In this document: positions 1 through 8,365 of the stretch, piece by piece | How the letters are laid out: the number at the start of each line of letters is the position of its first letter | Numbering within the stretch: the first letter of the stretch is position 1 | Assembly (NCBI RefSeq): GCF_900099655.1 | Contig: NZ_FNDC01000010.1 | Location: 62,001 to 126,000, forward strand | From: Planococcus glaciei | GTDB lineage: Bacteria > Bacillota > Bacilli > Bacillales_A > Planococcaceae | Direction: 5' to 3' | DNA length: 64,000 nucleotides | The notes under the pieces: model-generated | What the model was told of the DNA's origin: nothing | Seen by the model: only the letters and a program-made list of their open reading frames with translations | Databases searched by the model: none | Made by a program: the position numbers and the translations under genes

Positions 1-912
1 AACAACAACAATAATAACCAAAACCCAAATTATAATGAGTCTCAATACAATAAAAACTACTATTCTCCAACCGATCAAAACACAAACCAGAATTCTTACT
101 ATGCAAATGAAAGCGCGTTTAACCAAACGGACTACGTGCCGCAATCTTATGGCATGGGCAACCGCTACGACGATTTATACGATTATGAAGAAGAAGCTGG
201 ATCAAAAGACTTCATCATCGGCGCATTGGTCGGTGGTATTATCGGTGCAGCTGCAGCATTATTCCTGGCGCCTAAATCTGGCAAGGAATTGCGCACGGAC
301 TTAAATACACATGCAAGCACTTTGAAAGAAAAAACGTCCGGCTATACGGATACAGTAAAAGAAAAATCAAGCGGACTGACTCAACAGGTGAAAGAGCAGT
401 CATCTAAAGTGGTCGACAAAGCAAAAAGCCTGAAAGGCGGCCAGTCACCAATGGATGACGGCACTGCATCTTCAGAAGGCGAAGAACAGATTGAAATGCT
501 GAATACAGTCCAAAATTCTGTAGACCAAGCTGAATCAGCCGGCCACGAAGCATTTGCTTCAACTGCCAGTGCATTGAAAGAGGCCGTAGAAGAAGTGAAG
601 GAAGAGAAGAAATCCAACACGTTTACTACAAGCGGTACTTCTAGCACAACAGGAACTACAGGAACTACAGGAACTACCGGGTCAACCAGTTCAACTGGCT
701 ACTCTACAGGAAACACAAGCTCAACAGCTTCTGGCACTACAGGAAGCAGCGCAGCTTCAACTTCCAACAAAAACAACACAAACAGCAGCAATTCGAACTC
801 GAACAAAAACAGTTCAAGCAACAATTCAAACTCAAATAAAAACAGCTCTAGCAATAGTTCAAACAACAGCTCCAACAAAAATAACTCTGGCAACAACAAA
901 TCAACGAAATAA
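1..912 (+). CDS. ytxH: YtxH domain-containing protein (5' end missing)
   Basis: The frame is open from the first base of the window, so the start lies upstream; 303 residues are visible. A GTG at 136 is an internal codon. The first part is rich in Asn, Gln and Tyr. A glycine/alanine-rich hydrophobic segment encoded at about 211-268 is followed by LAPKSGKELR, the hallmark of the YtxH family of small membrane-associated stress proteins. Lys/Ser/Glu-rich sequence likely to be helical follows, and the last ~100 residues are low-complexity Thr/Ser/Gly then Ser/Asn/Lys. Typical YtxH proteins are shorter, so both tails are unusual. The next gene, ytxJ, starts 16 bases after the stop, which matches the ytxH-ytxJ operon of Bacillus. 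Exact function is unknown; family members are linked to general stress. Confidence 0.8.
   Translation, partial: NNNNNNQNPNYNESQYNKNYYSPTDQNTNQNSYYANESAFNQTDYVPQSYGMGNRYDDLYDYEEEAGSKDFIIGALVGGIIGAAAALFLAPKSGKELRTDLNTHASTLKEKTSGYTDTVKEKSSGLTQQVKEQSSKVVDKAKSLKGGQSPMDDGTASSEGEEQIEMLNTVQNSVDQAESAGHEAFASTASALKEAVEEVKEEKKSNTFTTSGTSSTTGTTGTTGTTGSTSSTGYSTGNTSSTASGTTGSSAASTSNKNNTNSSNSNSNKNSSSNNSNSNKNSSSNSSNNSSNKNNSGNNKSTK
622..912 (+). repeat. Low-complexity coding repeat (Thr/Ser/Gly then Ser/Asn/Lys)
   Basis: Within the YtxH-like gene, short triplet-based repeats encode GTTGTTGTTG-like and NSNSNKNSSSN-like runs. The antisense frame over 699-929 looks like a Leu/Glu-rich ORF only because of this composition. 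Confidence 0.8.
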
Positions 913-928
913 TCTGGGAGCGGATCCA

Positions 929-1258
929 ATGGAGAATCTAGTGCGTGTACAAGATTTAGACAGTTTAAAACAGGCTACGTCCGGTACCGAACATTATTGG
1001 CTGTTTAAACACAGCAGCACGTGCCCAGTATCCGCGGCAGCCTGGAACGAGTTCAATGAATATTGTTCTCTGCATCCCAACCAATTATTTTTGTTCCTGG
1101 TAGTCCAAGAAGACCGAGAATTGTCGAATAACATTGAGGCGCTGACGCGAATCAAACACGAATCGCCGCAGCTGTTCCATTTTTCGAATCAATCGGTTGA
1201 TTGGCATGCTTCACACGGGGACATTACAAGCAAATCGATGCAGGAATTTATCGCTTAA
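929..1258 (+). CDS. ytxJ: Monothiol bacilliredoxin YtxJ/BrxC
   Basis: 109 residues with a thioredoxin-like fold typical of the YtxJ family. The motif STCPVS carries a single active-site cysteine (Cys32) followed by Pro, as in bacilliredoxins (usually TCPIS), which remove bacillithiol from oxidised proteins in the cytoplasm. It lies 16 bases after ytxH and is probably co-transcribed with it; an intrinsic terminator follows directly. Its presence implies a bacillithiol-using organism. Family assignment is firm from motif, length and position; the in vivo partner is inferred. Confidence 0.88.
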   Translation: MENLVRVQDLDSLKQATSGTEHYWLFKHSSTCPVSAAAWNEFNEYCSLHPNQLFLFLVVQEDRELSNNIEALTRIKHESPQLFHFSNQSVDWHASHGDITSKSMQEFIA

Positions 1259-1262
1259 AAAG

Positions 1263-1293
1263 AAAGCCGAAGCCTTGGTGCTTCGGCTTTTTG
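1263..1293 (+). terminator. Intrinsic terminator after ytxJ
   Basis: An 11-bp perfect stem (1263-1273 with 1280-1290) with a six-base loop runs into Ts, four bases after the ytxJ stop. Confidence 0.9.
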
Positions 1294-1337
1294 CTGCAGA
1301 AAACACTTTAGCGCGTTGAATCGCTAAAATAAATTGC

Positions 1338-1366
1338 GTGACTTTATCGAATACTTTGCTTATAAT
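1338..1366 (+). promoter_or_regulatory. Probable sigma-A promoter of aroA
   Basis: GTGACT at 1338-1343 and TATAAT at 1361-1366 are separated by 17 bases and sit about 60 bases before the aroA start. The -10 is perfect; the -35 is a partial match. Confidence 0.55.
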
Positions 1367-1427
1367 AACACTATTATGTTAATATGATTCACTAAGTAAG
1401 GTGATTCACGAAAGGGGAAATAAAAGA

Positions 1428-2513
1428 ATGAGCCATTCAGAATTAGAACAGCTTAGAGAAAAAGTTGATGCGGTCAACCTGCAAATCCTTTCTCTTATCA
1501 ACGAAAGAGCAGCAGTCATCCAAGAAATCGGGAAAATCAAGGAAAAGCAAGGTGTAAACCGATACGATCCACTGCGTGAGCGCCATATGCTGAATCTGTT
1601 AAAAGAAAATAATAACGGTCCTCTTGCACAAAAAACCGTTGACCATATATTTAAAGAAATCTTCAAATCCGCTTTGGATATGCAAGAAGAAGATCACCGC
1701 AAGGCTCTATTGGTATCGCGTAAAAAGAAAGCCGAAGATACAATCATTACAATCAACGGCGAACGCATTGGAGATGGCACGCCTTCCTTCATCTTTGGTC
1801 CATGTGCGGTAGAATCCCAAGAGCAAGTCTCTAAAGTGGCGGAAGCCATCGGCGCGAAAGGTCTTCGGTTAATCCGGGGTGGAGCGTACAAACCACGTAC
1901 TTCTCCATATGACTTCCAGGGGCTTGGACTTGACGGGCTGAAAATGCTGAAAGCGGCTGCCGAGCAATACAATTTGGCGGTTGTCTCTGAAATCGTTACG
2001 CCTCATCATTTGGAAGATGCACTGCCTTACTTGGATGTTGTCCAAGTGGGAGCCCGCAACATGCAGAACTTTGAACTTTTAAAAGCAGTTGGCCAAATCA
2101 ACAAACCGGTCCTTTTGAAGAGAGGGATGTCCGCAACTGTCGATGAATTCATCAATGCTGCTGAATACATCATCGCTTCCGGCAATAGCCAAATTATCCT
2201 TTGCGAACGCGGCATCCGTACTTACGAAAAAGCGACGCGCAACACATTGGACATTTCAGCAGTTCCAATCTTGAAGCAAGAAACGCATCTTCCAGTATTT
2301 GTAGATGTTACTCACTCTACCGGACGCCGCGACTTGCTGCTTCCAGCTGCTAAAGCTGCCATTGCAATTGGTGCTGATGGAGTAATGGCTGAAGTACATC
2401 CGGACCCAGCCGTTGCATTATCCGATGCAGCCCAGCAAATGGATTTAAACCAATTCGACGAATACTACGACGCTTTGATGAAATTCATGAAGCAATACGA
2501 ATTGAAAATGTAA
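1428..2513 (+). CDS. aroA: Bifunctional chorismate mutase / DAHP synthase
   Basis: 361 residues. Residues about 1-85 form a type II (AroQ) chorismate mutase domain; the rest is a DAHP synthase of the KDPG-aldolase-like class, with [15 protein letters not shown] in the phosphoenolpyruvate/erythrose-4-phosphate site. It catalyses the first committed step of aromatic amino acid synthesis, and in Bacillus the mutase domain senses prephenate or chorismate for feedback control. The ATG at 1428 was chosen because AAAGGGGAA lies 9-10 bases upstream; the frame is open further up to 1401. It is transcribed alone between a promoter and a strong terminator and lies upstream of ccpA, the conserved Bacillus order. 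Confidence 0.95.
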   Translation: MSHSELEQLREKVDAVNLQILSLINERAAVIQEIGKIKEKQGVNRYDPLRERHMLNLLKENNNGPLAQKTVDHIFKEIFKSALDMQEEDHRKALLVSRKKKAEDTIITINGERIGDGTPSFIFGPCAVESQEQVSKVAEAIGAKGLRLIRGGAYKPRTSPYDFQGLGLDGLKMLKAAAEQYNLAVVSEIVTPHHLEDALPYLDVVQVGARNMQNFELLKAVGQINKPVLLKRGMSATVDEFINAAEYIIASGNSQIILCERGIRTYEKATRNTLDISAVPILKQETHLPVFVDVTHSTGRRDLLLPAAKAAIAIGADGVMAEVHPDPAVALSDAAQQMDLNQFDEYYDALMKFMKQYELKM

Positions 2514-2517
2514 TTCC

Positions 2518-2546
2518 AAAAAGCCGGGCAACCCCCGGCTTTTTCT
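2518..2546 (+). terminator. Intrinsic terminator after aroA
   Basis: GCCGGG pairs with CCCGGC, extended by A/T pairs, and is followed by a T run. Confidence 0.88.
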
Positions 2547-2702
2547 TTTGTGTATAAAGTGTGAAGAGAATTTCAGGAATTTCCCTTGAAACTGCTGAAG
2601 TTCGACAAATAATGACCGTATAATCATACAGAATCCTATTTTTAGTTGATATCACGAAAGTTTTTGTCGTATGATAAAAGATATAGGAAAGGAGGGCGCA
2701 CC

Positions 2703-3698
2703 GTGACTGTTACAATTTATGACGTAGCTAGAGAAGCAAATGTCTCCATGGCTACCGTTTCACGTGTAGTCAATGGCAACCAAAATGTAAAACCTGCTAC
2801 ACGGAAAAAAGTATTGAAAGTAATCGAAGAACTTGGATATCGCCCTAATGCAGTAGCCAGAGGATTAGCAAGCAAAAAAACTACCACGGTCGGCGTCATC
2901 ATTCCGGATATTTCCAACAGTATGTACGCCGAACTTGCCCGTGGAATTGAGGACATTGCCACAATGTACCGCTACAATATCATTCTGTCGAACTCGGATC
3001 AGAATGAAAACAAGGAACTTCAATTGCTTGAAACAATGCTAGGGAAACAAGTGGATGGAATTGTTTTCATGAGCGATGTTATTTCAAGTGAACTTCTTTA
3101 TGAAATGAAACGGTCTCCAACACCAATTGTGCTAGCTGGATCGATTGATGATTCCAATGCAATCGCTTCTGTAAATATCGATTATTACGGGGCAGCATAC
3201 GAAGCAATGAAAAAGCTGATTGACAACGGCCACACAAGAATTGCTTTTGTTTCAGGGTTATTCAGCTCCAAAGTCAATAAAGACAAGTTGAAAGCCTACA
3301 GACAGGCGCTGGAAGATGCCTCCATCGAAGTTGATGAGCAGCTTGTGATTGAATGCGATAATTCATACGATGAAGCGATTGAGGCAGTGAATACTTTGGC
3401 GCCGCAGAAACCAACGGCGTATTTTGTCAGCAACGATGAAATGTCGATTGGCGTAATTCATGGCGTAGAAGCGAATGGCCAAAAGATTCCTGAAGATGTT
3501 GAAATCATCAGCTATGAAAATTCAAAATTAGCGCGCATGGCGAGACCCATGCTGACTTCAGTGGCTTTGCCGCTTTATGATATCGGAGCCGTTTCCATGC
3601 GTCTTTTGACAAAATACATGAACGGGGAAGAGATTGAAGAAAAACAGGTCATCCTTCCATACCGAATCGAAGAACGCGCGTCGACGAAAAACGCTTAA
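2703..3698 (+). CDS. ccpA: Catabolite control protein A (LacI family)
   Basis: 331 residues. The N-terminus [20 protein letters not shown] is the LacI helix-turn-helix, followed by the hinge (VARGLASKK) and a periplasmic-binding-protein-like core. CcpA with phosphorylated HPr or Crh binds cre sites to repress or activate carbon-use genes. GTG at 2703 is the likely start because AAAGGAGG lies immediately upstream (about 2688-2696) and the protein then begins as CcpA proteins do. Location between aroA and the acu genes matches Bacillus. A candidate target site in this window is the cre at 17194. Confidence 0.95.
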   Translation: MTVTIYDVAREANVSMATVSRVVNGNQNVKPATRKKVLKVIEELGYRPNAVARGLASKKTTTVGVIIPDISNSMYAELARGIEDIATMYRYNIILSNSDQNENKELQLLETMLGKQVDGIVFMSDVISSELLYEMKRSPTPIVLAGSIDDSNAIASVNIDYYGAAYEAMKKLIDNGHTRIAFVSGLFSSKVNKDKLKAYRQALEDASIEVDEQLVIECDNSYDEAIEAVNTLAPQKPTAYFVSNDEMSIGVIHGVEANGQKIPEDVEIISYENSKLARMARPMLTSVALPLYDIGAVSMRLLTKYMNGEEIEEKQVILPYRIEERASTKNA

Positions 3699-3702
3699 AC
3701 CG

Positions 3703-3745
3703 AAAGGAGCTATCCCAGAAAAATCTGGGATAGCTCCTTTTTCAA
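3703..3745. terminator. Bidirectional terminator between ccpA and acuC
   Basis: A perfect 17-bp stem (3703-3719 with 3724-3740) with a four-base loop and T runs on both strands serves the convergent genes ccpA and acuC. Confidence 0.92.
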
Positions 3746-3748
3746 TTA

Positions 3749-4927
3749 TTAAGCATTGCGGATCATATACAAAGCCTTGTTCAGCATTTGATGGTTTTTA
3801 TCGGTAATTTCTTCTTTGCGGGGAATGGCTTGATACATATTGGCCGGATCATCCCAGGTACCGATAAGCGGCACCGGAGATTCCGGCTGCCATTTGGAAA
3901 GCCAGGATTCCGGCAGATCGCCTGTCGGCAAGGCCATATCGTTCATTTCCATCCAAATCAAAGACCATGCTCTTGGAACGACGCGCCAAATATCATAACC
4001 GCCTCCGCCTACTGCAATCCAGCGCCCCTCGCAGTACTCATGAGCCAGTTCGTGTGCAATACGGGGTATTTCCCGATAAATGTTCATTGTGCCGTATAGA
4101 TGGGTGAGAGGGTCCAAATAATGGGCGTCAGCACCATTCTGGGTCAGAATTACATCGGGTTTGAAAAACTCGATAATTTCTTTCATCGCTGTGCGGTAGA
4201 TTTCCAGGAAAGATTCGTCTTCAGTAAACGCATCGATCGGGAAATTGAAAGAAGTGCCGTAGCCTTGGCCGCTGCCGCGTTCGTTGATATTGCCGGTGCC
4301 AGGAAACAGGTAGCGGCCGGTTTCGTGAATCGATACGGTACAAACGTCCGGATCGTCATAAAAACACCATTGGACGCCATCTCCATGATGGGCATCGGTA
4401 TCGATATAAAGCACGCGGGCGCCGTACTTTTTCTTCATATAGTTAATGGCGACTGAGCTGTCATTGTAAATGCAAAAACCAGAGGCTTTCCCCCGGAAGC
4501 CGTGATGAAGGCCGCCTCCGAGGTTTAACGCATGCTGCGCTTTTCCCTCCATAACATAATCCACAGCAGTCAAAGTGCCACCGACCAGCCGGGCACTGGC
4601 TTCGTGCATATTTTCAAAGATGGGTGTATCTTCCGTTCCAATGCCATAGCTTTCTCCGGCTTCCGGAGAAATTTCTCCTCGGCTCGCTTTTTTTACGATT
4701 TCGATGTAACGCGGATCATGGGCAAGCATAAGCTCTTCGTCGGTAGCGACACGCGCCGGAACTACTAAATTTTCTGGAAGCGCATTCATTTTCTGGAGCA
4801 AATCAATCGTCAATACGAGCCTTTTCTGGTTGAAGGGATGCGTATCAGAAAATTTATACCCCAATTGATCTTCTGAATAGACAAAAACAGCATGTTTTAT
4901 TCGTTCATTTGTGGTGTATTTGGCCAT
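3749..4927 (-). CDS. acuC: Acetoin utilization protein AcuC (class I HDAC-like deacetylase)
   Basis: 392 residues with the arginase/histone-deacetylase motifs GGGLHHG (137-143), DTDAHHGDG (176-184, zinc-binding Asp and His and the His pair) and NGADAH (264-269), then GGGGYD. In Bacillus subtilis AcuC deacetylates acetyl-CoA synthetase and reactivates it. It overlaps the end of acuB by 31 bases, so the acuABC operon is tightly coupled, and it lies divergent from its substrate gene acsA. All catalytic residues expected for an active deacetylase are present. Confidence 0.94.
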   Translation of the reverse strand: MAKYTTNERIKHAVFVYSEDQLGYKFSDTHPFNQKRLVLTIDLLQKMNALPENLVVPARVATDEELMLAHDPRYIEIVKKASRGEISPEAGESYGIGTEDTPIFENMHEASARLVGGTLTAVDYVMEGKAQHALNLGGGLHHGFRGKASGFCIYNDSSVAINYMKKKYGARVLYIDTDAHHGDGVQWCFYDDPDVCTVSIHETGRYLFPGTGNINERGSGQGYGTSFNFPIDAFTEDESFLEIYRTAMKEIIEFFKPDVILTQNGADAHYLDPLTHLYGTMNIYREIPRIAHELAHEYCEGRWIAVGGGGYDIWRVVPRAWSLIWMEMNDMALPTGDLPESWLSKWQPESPVPLIGTWDDPANMYQAIPRKEEITDKNHQMLNKALYMIRNA

Positions 4928-5541
4928 AAGACATCAAAACCTTCTTTTTTTAAGTCGTTTATAATGGCTAGCGGATTCATGGTTTGTACACGGAAAACCA
5001 GAATTTTGTTGGAGCTGTTTTTTTTATCGGGGTAGACGAGTACACTTAACACGTTGACATGCTGGTTATAGAATACTTTTGATACTTCATAAAGAATGCC
5101 GGAACGGTTAGGCACCCGGATTTCGATATGGGAACCGGGTTGGTGAGCGCCTGTCAATTCAATGTATTTATACAATAAATCCGTTTCGGTGAGGAATCCA
5201 ACCAATTTGTCCTGGCTGACTACAGGCAGGCAGCCGATTTTTTGTTCGTAAAAGATTAAAGCGGACTCTTCCACGAAATCTAATGGATGAGCTGTAATGG
5301 GGTTTTTTGCCATAATTTCAGAAACCAATTTTTCGTATGCATTAATTTTAGGCGAAACAGAAAATCGGGAAGGAAGGGCGTCTTTCAAATCCCGTTCGGT
5401 GACCACTCCGACGACTTTGCCATTATCTACAACAGGTGCATGGCGAATCCGCTTTTCTTCAAACAAATCGACGACGTCTTGGACGGTTTGGTTCGGCTGC
5501 AGCGTATATACATCGGTTTTCATAATTTCTTCAATTAACAT
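4897..5541 (-). CDS. acuB: AcuB, CBS-ACT domain protein
   Basis: 214 residues. Two CBS domains (about 5-60 and 75-130, with the typical pattern VVDNGKVVGVVTERDL) are followed by an ACT-like domain (RVPNRSGILYEVSKVF). CBS pairs usually bind adenosyl ligands such as AMP or ATP. Its role in acetate or acetoin metabolism is not well defined; position between acuA and acuC supports a regulatory role in the acetylation switch. It starts 21 bases after acuA and overlaps acuC. Confidence 0.9.
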   Translation of the reverse strand: MLIEEIMKTDVYTLQPNQTVQDVVDLFEEKRIRHAPVVDNGKVVGVVTERDLKDALPSRFSVSPKINAYEKLVSEIMAKNPITAHPLDFVEESALIFYEQKIGCLPVVSQDKLVGFLTETDLLYKYIELTGAHQPGSHIEIRVPNRSGILYEVSKVFYNQHVNVLSVLVYPDKKNSSNKILVFRVQTMNPLAIINDLKKEGFDVLWPNTPQMNE

Positions 5542-5562
5542 GGAAACACCCCTTATTTCGTA

Positions 5563-6195
5563 TCAATACATATAACGGTTCATAAAGCGAAGCTGATCAA
5601 ATTTCTGGACGGATTCAGGATCGATCCGTTTGCCGATTCTTGCCATTAGGCAATTGGCGGGGTGGGAACTGATTTCCGGATCATCGGTTGCATAATATTC
5701 AAGCCCGCCGGCCTGCATCATTTTTTCCATGATTTTTCGGTATTCCCAAACATTCAAGCCTGTTCCTTTTAAATCCCAATGCCAGTAATATTCGGTAGTT
5801 ATGACAATGAAATCTTCAAATGCGTCATCCATTATTGAAACCTTCAACAAGGATTTTCCGACGCCGGTGCCGCGGAATTTAGGAATGACTTCAATAGCGC
5901 CAAGCTCAATAAGGTTTTCCATTTTCCCTTCCGACCACCGCTCTAAAGGGTCGGGATAAAGAAAAGTGACATAGCCGACAATCATGTTCTGGTCCCGGGC
6001 TATCAATATCCGGCCTTCAGGCAAATCGGCAATTTCTGTAATGGCTTTATGCTGTTGTTCAGGTTGCCGAAACGCTACCAGATCTTCGTGGAAATCAAGC
6101 GCTTTCAATTCACTGGATGGAATCGGCCCTTCAATGATGATTGTGCCGTGCTTTGTCTCTAACTCCATGGCATTATACGTCTTTTTATGTTCCAT
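5563..6195 (-). CDS. acuA: Protein acetyltransferase AcuA (GNAT)
   Basis: 210 residues from the second ATG of an ATGATG pair. This start was chosen because AGGCGGTG lies at good distance upstream and the length equals the B. subtilis protein. The GNAT acetyl-CoA loop is visible as KFRGTGVGKSLL, and YLYPDPLERWSEG is characteristic of AcuA. It acetylates the active-site lysine of acetyl-CoA synthetase and switches it off; AcuC reverses this. First gene of acuABC and divergent from acsA, sharing a 169-base intergenic region. Confidence 0.93.
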   Translation of the reverse strand: MEHKKTYNAMELETKHGTIIIEGPIPSSELKALDFHEDLVAFRQPEQQHKAITEIADLPEGRILIARDQNMIVGYVTFLYPDPLERWSEGKMENLIELGAIEVIPKFRGTGVGKSLLKVSIMDDAFEDFIVITTEYYWHWDLKGTGLNVWEYRKIMEKMMQAGGLEYYATDDPEISSHPANCLMARIGKRIDPESVQKFDQLRFMNRYMY

Positions 6196-6364
6196 CATTT
6201 CACCGCCTGTTGGGTACAATTAGGTACATTATACATGAAAAGGAAGTAGAGTAGTGAAAATACATTAACAAAAACAGGCAGTTTTCTAAAAAGTTAAAAT
6301 TATTCGCATTAAATTGTCAGAATGTTGTAGAATGGAAGAGAATCAATGCGAAAGGGTGATTTGG

Positions 6365-8083
6365 ATGAAAGTGGAATTGATACCGGCAACGCAAGGGGAG
6401 CATCATCTACATAATTACGAAGAAGTTGCAGCAGCCTTTGATTGGGCTGAAGTGGAAAAAGAATTCAGTTGGTATGAGACCGGCAAAGTGAATATGGCGC
6501 ATGAAGCCATTGACCGGCATGCTGACTCTGACCGCAAAAACAAAGTAGCTCTTTACTACAAAGATCAGAACCGCCACGAGTCCTATACGTTTTATGAAAT
6601 GAAGCGCATGACCAACCGGGCTGCTAATTTATTGAAAGCGCATTCGGAACTGGAAAAAGGGGACCGCATGTTTATCTTCATGCCGCGTTCGCCGGAGCTG
6701 TATTTTGCCATGTTTGGTGCGTTGAAAATGGGCCTTATTGTCGGTCCATTGTTTGAAGCCTTCATGGAAGGTGCAATCTATGACCGTTTGGATGACAGCG
6801 ATGCCAAGGCGATCATTACGACGCCGGAGCTGTTGGCGCGCATCCCGCACGACCGCCTGCCAAACCTAAAGACCATTTTCTTAGTCGGCGAAAATATTGA
6901 AGAAGACGGCAAGTTTGTTGATTTTACGAAGCACTTGAACGGTTCTTCGGATCAATTCGATATTGAATGGCTCGATAAAGAAGATGGGTTGGTACTGCAC
7001 TATACTTCCGGTTCTACCGGCAAACCGAAAGGCGTTCTTCACGCGCAATATGCTATGGTACAGCAGTATCAGACAGCCAAATGGGTGCTCGATCTGCAGG
7101 AGCAGGACATTTATTGGTGCACAGCCGATCCGGGCTGGGTGACTGGAACGGCTTATGGCGTATTCGCCCCTTGGCTGACTGGCACAACTACGGTCATATT
7201 GGGTGGACGTTTTTCTCCGGAAGGCTGGTATAAAGCCATCGAAGATTTTGGCGTCACTGTCTGGTACAGTGCACCGACCGCTTTCCGTATGCTGATGGGA
7301 GCAGGGGACGCGTTGGTGAAAGAATTCGATTTGTCGACGCTTCGCCATGTTTTGTCTGTCGGTGAACCGTTGAACCCCGAAGTGGTGCGCTGGGGCGTAC
7401 AAGTATTCGACAAACGGATCCATGATACATGGTGGATGACGGAAACAGGAGCCCAGACCATCTGCAACTACCCTTCTATGGCAATTAAGCCAGGATCGAT
7501 GGGTAAACCGGTTCCGGGCATTAAAGTGGCCATTGTGGATGATCAAGGGAAAGAACTGCCGCCAAACCAGATGGGGAACTTGGCCATTGAAAAAGGCTGG
7601 CCTTCAATGATGCGCCAGATTTGGAACAATCCGTCTAAGTACGAATCGTATTTCTTGAACGATCAATGGTATGTTTCAGGAGATTCGGCATACATGGATG
7701 AAGAAGGCTATTTCTGGTTCCAGGGCCGGGTGGATGATGTAATCATGACTTCGGGTGAGCGCGTAGGACCATTTGAAGTGGAAAGCAAATTGCTAGAGCA
7801 TCCGGCAGTTGCAGAAGCAGGGGTCATCGGGAAGCCGGATCCGGTCCGCGGGGAAATCATTAAAGCGTTTGTCGCTTTAAATGAAGGCTACGAGCCGTCG
7901 GATGAACTGATTCAGGACATCCAGCAATTTGTGAAAAAGGGCTTGGCAGCCCACGCTGCTCCAAAAGAAATTGAGTTCAAAGACAAGCTTCCGAAAACAC
8001 GAAGCGGTAAAATCATGCGCCGGGTCTTGAAAGCGTGGGAATTAGATTTGCCAACAGGCGATTTGTCTACAATGGAAGATTAA
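6365..8083 (+). CDS. acsA: Acetyl-CoA synthetase
   Basis: 572 residues, the same length as B. subtilis AcsA. Motifs of the ANL superfamily: YTSGSTGKPKGV (213-224, ATP loop), GRVDDVIMTSGERVGPFEVE (hinge and CoA region) and PKTRSGKIMRR near the C-terminus. The lysine of that last motif is residue 549, the residue acetylated by AcuA in B. subtilis. It converts acetate, ATP and CoA to acetyl-CoA. Start ATG chosen after GAAAGGGTGA. I looked for a CcpA cre box in the acuA-acsA gap and found no good match, which differs from Bacillus. Confidence 0.95.
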   Translation: MKVELIPATQGEHHLHNYEEVAAAFDWAEVEKEFSWYETGKVNMAHEAIDRHADSDRKNKVALYYKDQNRHESYTFYEMKRMTNRAANLLKAHSELEKGDRMFIFMPRSPELYFAMFGALKMGLIVGPLFEAFMEGAIYDRLDDSDAKAIITTPELLARIPHDRLPNLKTIFLVGENIEEDGKFVDFTKHLNGSSDQFDIEWLDKEDGLVLHYTSGSTGKPKGVLHAQYAMVQQYQTAKWVLDLQEQDIYWCTADPGWVTGTAYGVFAPWLTGTTTVILGGRFSPEGWYKAIEDFGVTVWYSAPTAFRMLMGAGDALVKEFDLSTLRHVLSVGEPLNPEVVRWGVQVFDKRIHDTWWMTETGAQTICNYPSMAIKPGSMGKPVPGIKVAIVDDQGKELPPNQMGNLAIEKGWPSMMRQIWNNPSKYESYFLNDQWYVSGDSAYMDEEGYFWFQGRVDDVIMTSGERVGPFEVESKLLEHPAVAEAGVIGKPDPVRGEIIKAFVALNEGYEPSDELIQDIQQFVKKGLAAHAAPKEIEFKDKLPKTRSGKIMRRVLKAWELDLPTGDLSTMED

Positions 8084-8094
8084 GAAACCAAAAA

Positions 8095-8130
8095 ATAACC
8101 CCAGCTGAGTTTTCAACTGGGGTTTCTTCG
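8095..8130 (+). terminator. Intrinsic terminator between acsA and the PBP gene
   Basis: AACCCCAG pairs with CTGGGGTT (about 8097-8127) with a loop and short T-rich tail. The two genes converge, so it may act on both. Confidence 0.7.
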
Positions 8131-8142
8131 TGTCTTTTTTAC

Positions 8143-8365
8143 TTATGGGTCAGTAGGCTCTTCCGGTTCTGTCGGTTCTTCCGGTTCAGCTGGTTCGTCA
8201 GCAGGCTCTTCCGGTTCTGTTGGTTCTTCCGGTTCTGTCGGTTCAGCAGGCTCCTCAGGTTCTGCTGGTTCTTCCGGTGTTTCTTCCGGTTCATCTACCG
8301 GTGGAGTATCCGGTTCATCCTTTTTCTCTTCCTCTTTTGGCGCAGGTTTCGGTTTCGGTTCCGGT
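8143..8365 (-). repeat. Tandem Pro-Glu-rich coding repeat at the PBP C-terminus
   Basis: Iterated codons give units such as EPEEPTEPEEPAEP. The DNA repeat TTCTTCCGGTTCTG and variants recurs on the + strand. Such acidic proline-rich tails in class A PBPs may act as flexible spacers in the wall; length variation between strains is expected from the repeats. Confidence 0.85.

Noticed and set aside
699-929. Antisense Leu/Glu-rich ORF under ytxH
   Set aside because: It only mirrors the Asn/Ser/Lys codon repeats of the sense gene and has no ribosome site.
6881-7546. Minus-strand ORF of 221 codons inside acsA
   Set aside because: acsA is certain in the other strand; the ORF resembles no family and lacks a start signal.
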